NCBI GenBank assembly: GCA_036567985.1
Contig: DATCTK010000083.1
Coordinates: 1-13,558 of the forward strand
DNA from: SZUA-229 sp036567985
GTDB taxonomy: Bacteria > Pseudomonadota > Gammaproteobacteria > SZUA-229
Length of the DNA: 13,558 nucleotides
Direction of reading: 5' to 3'
The notes beneath the pieces were generated by a model, which saw only the letters and a program-made list of their open reading frames with translations, was not told the origin of the DNA and made no database searches. The stretch's first letter is position 1, and each line of letters opens with the position of its first letter. A program made the translations under genes and the position numbers. This document shows, piece after piece, positions 12,935 to 13,558 of this stretch.

Positions 12935-13558
12935 TTTCGCCTCTCTGGCGACTCCCTTCTTTGTCAACAGCGACAAAGAAGGAAGCAAGAAAACGCCGCC
13001 CCGGCACACAAGCTTTTATTTTTAAACAGCAAAAAATAAAAGTGCCTTCTTCACTCCCGATTTTTGTGGCTGCTGCGGATAAATTTGCCCGGAGCAAATT
13101 TGAACAGGCCCCGCCTGGCCCGAAGGGTGAGCATCATGGATGATGCGAATAGCTCACGAATCATAAACAGCATGATTCGCTCAAACATTCTCGCAGAAAG
13201 CCTCCACAAAAATAACTCGTTCATCAGCTTGCGTGAAGGGGTAACAGCCCCATGCCGAACGGTCAAATTAGTTTTTAAACGATGGGCTTGCGACAACCTT
13301 CCCTGTCACTTGCCGAAAATGCTTTCTACGCAGGGGCAAAATCACAGGACGTGATTTTGAGTGCTGATGTGCCTGGACGGTACTCCAGCACGACCCGGCA
13401 ACAAAGACAGCACCATCAAGAAACTTATCTCAGGAAAACACCTTCTCATAGCATTTTCGGGAACCTGCGCTTTTTGCGGGCAAGTGACCGGGAACGGCAT
13501 TTTCTTGCTTACTTCTTTTTTGCTGTAGAAAAAGAAGTGAGTCGCCAGAAAGGCGAAA
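12935..13558. repeat. 624 bp hairpin-rich element with 63 bp inverted ends
   Basis: The two ends (12935-12997 and 13496-13558) are inverse copies agreeing at 55 of 63 positions, with TTTCGCC at the outer edge. Each end holds TCGCC-5 nt-GGCGA and a ~10 bp hairpin. Inside are hairpins at 13013-13042, 13081-13101, 13131-13146, 13157-13179, 13238-13251 and 13337-13359, and a long-range pair CCGAAAATGCT (13313-13323) with AGCATTTTCGG (13450-13460). No convincing coding frame is present: the 93-codon frame from 12862 runs through the hairpins and has no recognisable protein features. It may be a non-autonomous mobile element or a structured RNA. The right edge coincides with the window end, so the element may continue. 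Confidence 0.65.

Noticed and set aside
12862..13143. 93-codon open frame in the right-hand element, and its minus-strand counterparts
   Set aside because: The frames run through hairpins, have no convincing ribosome site, and the similar peptides at the two inverted ends are explained by the DNA repeat, whose changes preserve base pairing.
12682..13558. CRISPR array
   Set aside because: The repeats are inverted and of different lengths, with no regular direct repeat and spacer spacing and no cas genes.

Overview
The window looks like a chromosomal segment of a gammaproteobacterium of moderate GC content. The evidence is a RpoD of the long sigma-70 form with an acidic insert, next to a tRNA with a CAT anticodon, and a glycolytic gene order (tkt, GAPDH, pgk, pyk, fba) related to the tkt-epd-pgk-fba arrangement of Pseudomonas-like bacteria. 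A marine or Cellvibrio-like lineage would fit, but I cannot fix the genus by eye.

Left part (1-3690). The window opens in the last ~89 codons of an RND heavy-metal efflux pump. A repeat-rich gap follows (272-835). It holds two decayed copies of a tRNA promoter/leader unit, a ~294 bp insert with 11 bp inverted ends, and a 110 bp palindrome. An intact minus-strand tRNA with anticodon CAT (probably the lysidine-modified Ile2) comes next, then rpoD on the minus strand with its own extended -10 promoter. Divergent from rpoD is a small thioredoxin-fold protein with a CNHC motif.

Central part (3690-12670). Six plus-strand genes of central carbon metabolism lie in a row: transketolase, a GapA-type GAPDH, a second and clearly different GAPDH, phosphoglycerate kinase, pyruvate kinase and a class II fructose-bisphosphate aldolase. 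Together they link the non-oxidative pentose phosphate branch with the triose part of glycolysis and gluconeogenesis. The tkt leader is long and structured. Three of the gene junctions carry strong hairpins with little or no U-tract, and the GapA/second-GAPDH junction holds a ~120 bp imperfect inverted repeat. A clean intrinsic terminator ends the cluster after fba.

Right part (12670-13558). No convincing gene is present. It holds a 128 bp inverted-repeat element, a short GGTGG/CCACC repeat, and a 624 bp hairpin-studded element bounded by 63 bp inverted repeats that reach the window edge. The hairpins in this element share an ACAGC loop, and the stems of its two ends show compensatory changes. 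This is the least explained DNA in the window. The genes themselves are ordinary; the novelty, if any, is in the repeat elements and in the tandem unlike GAPDH pair.
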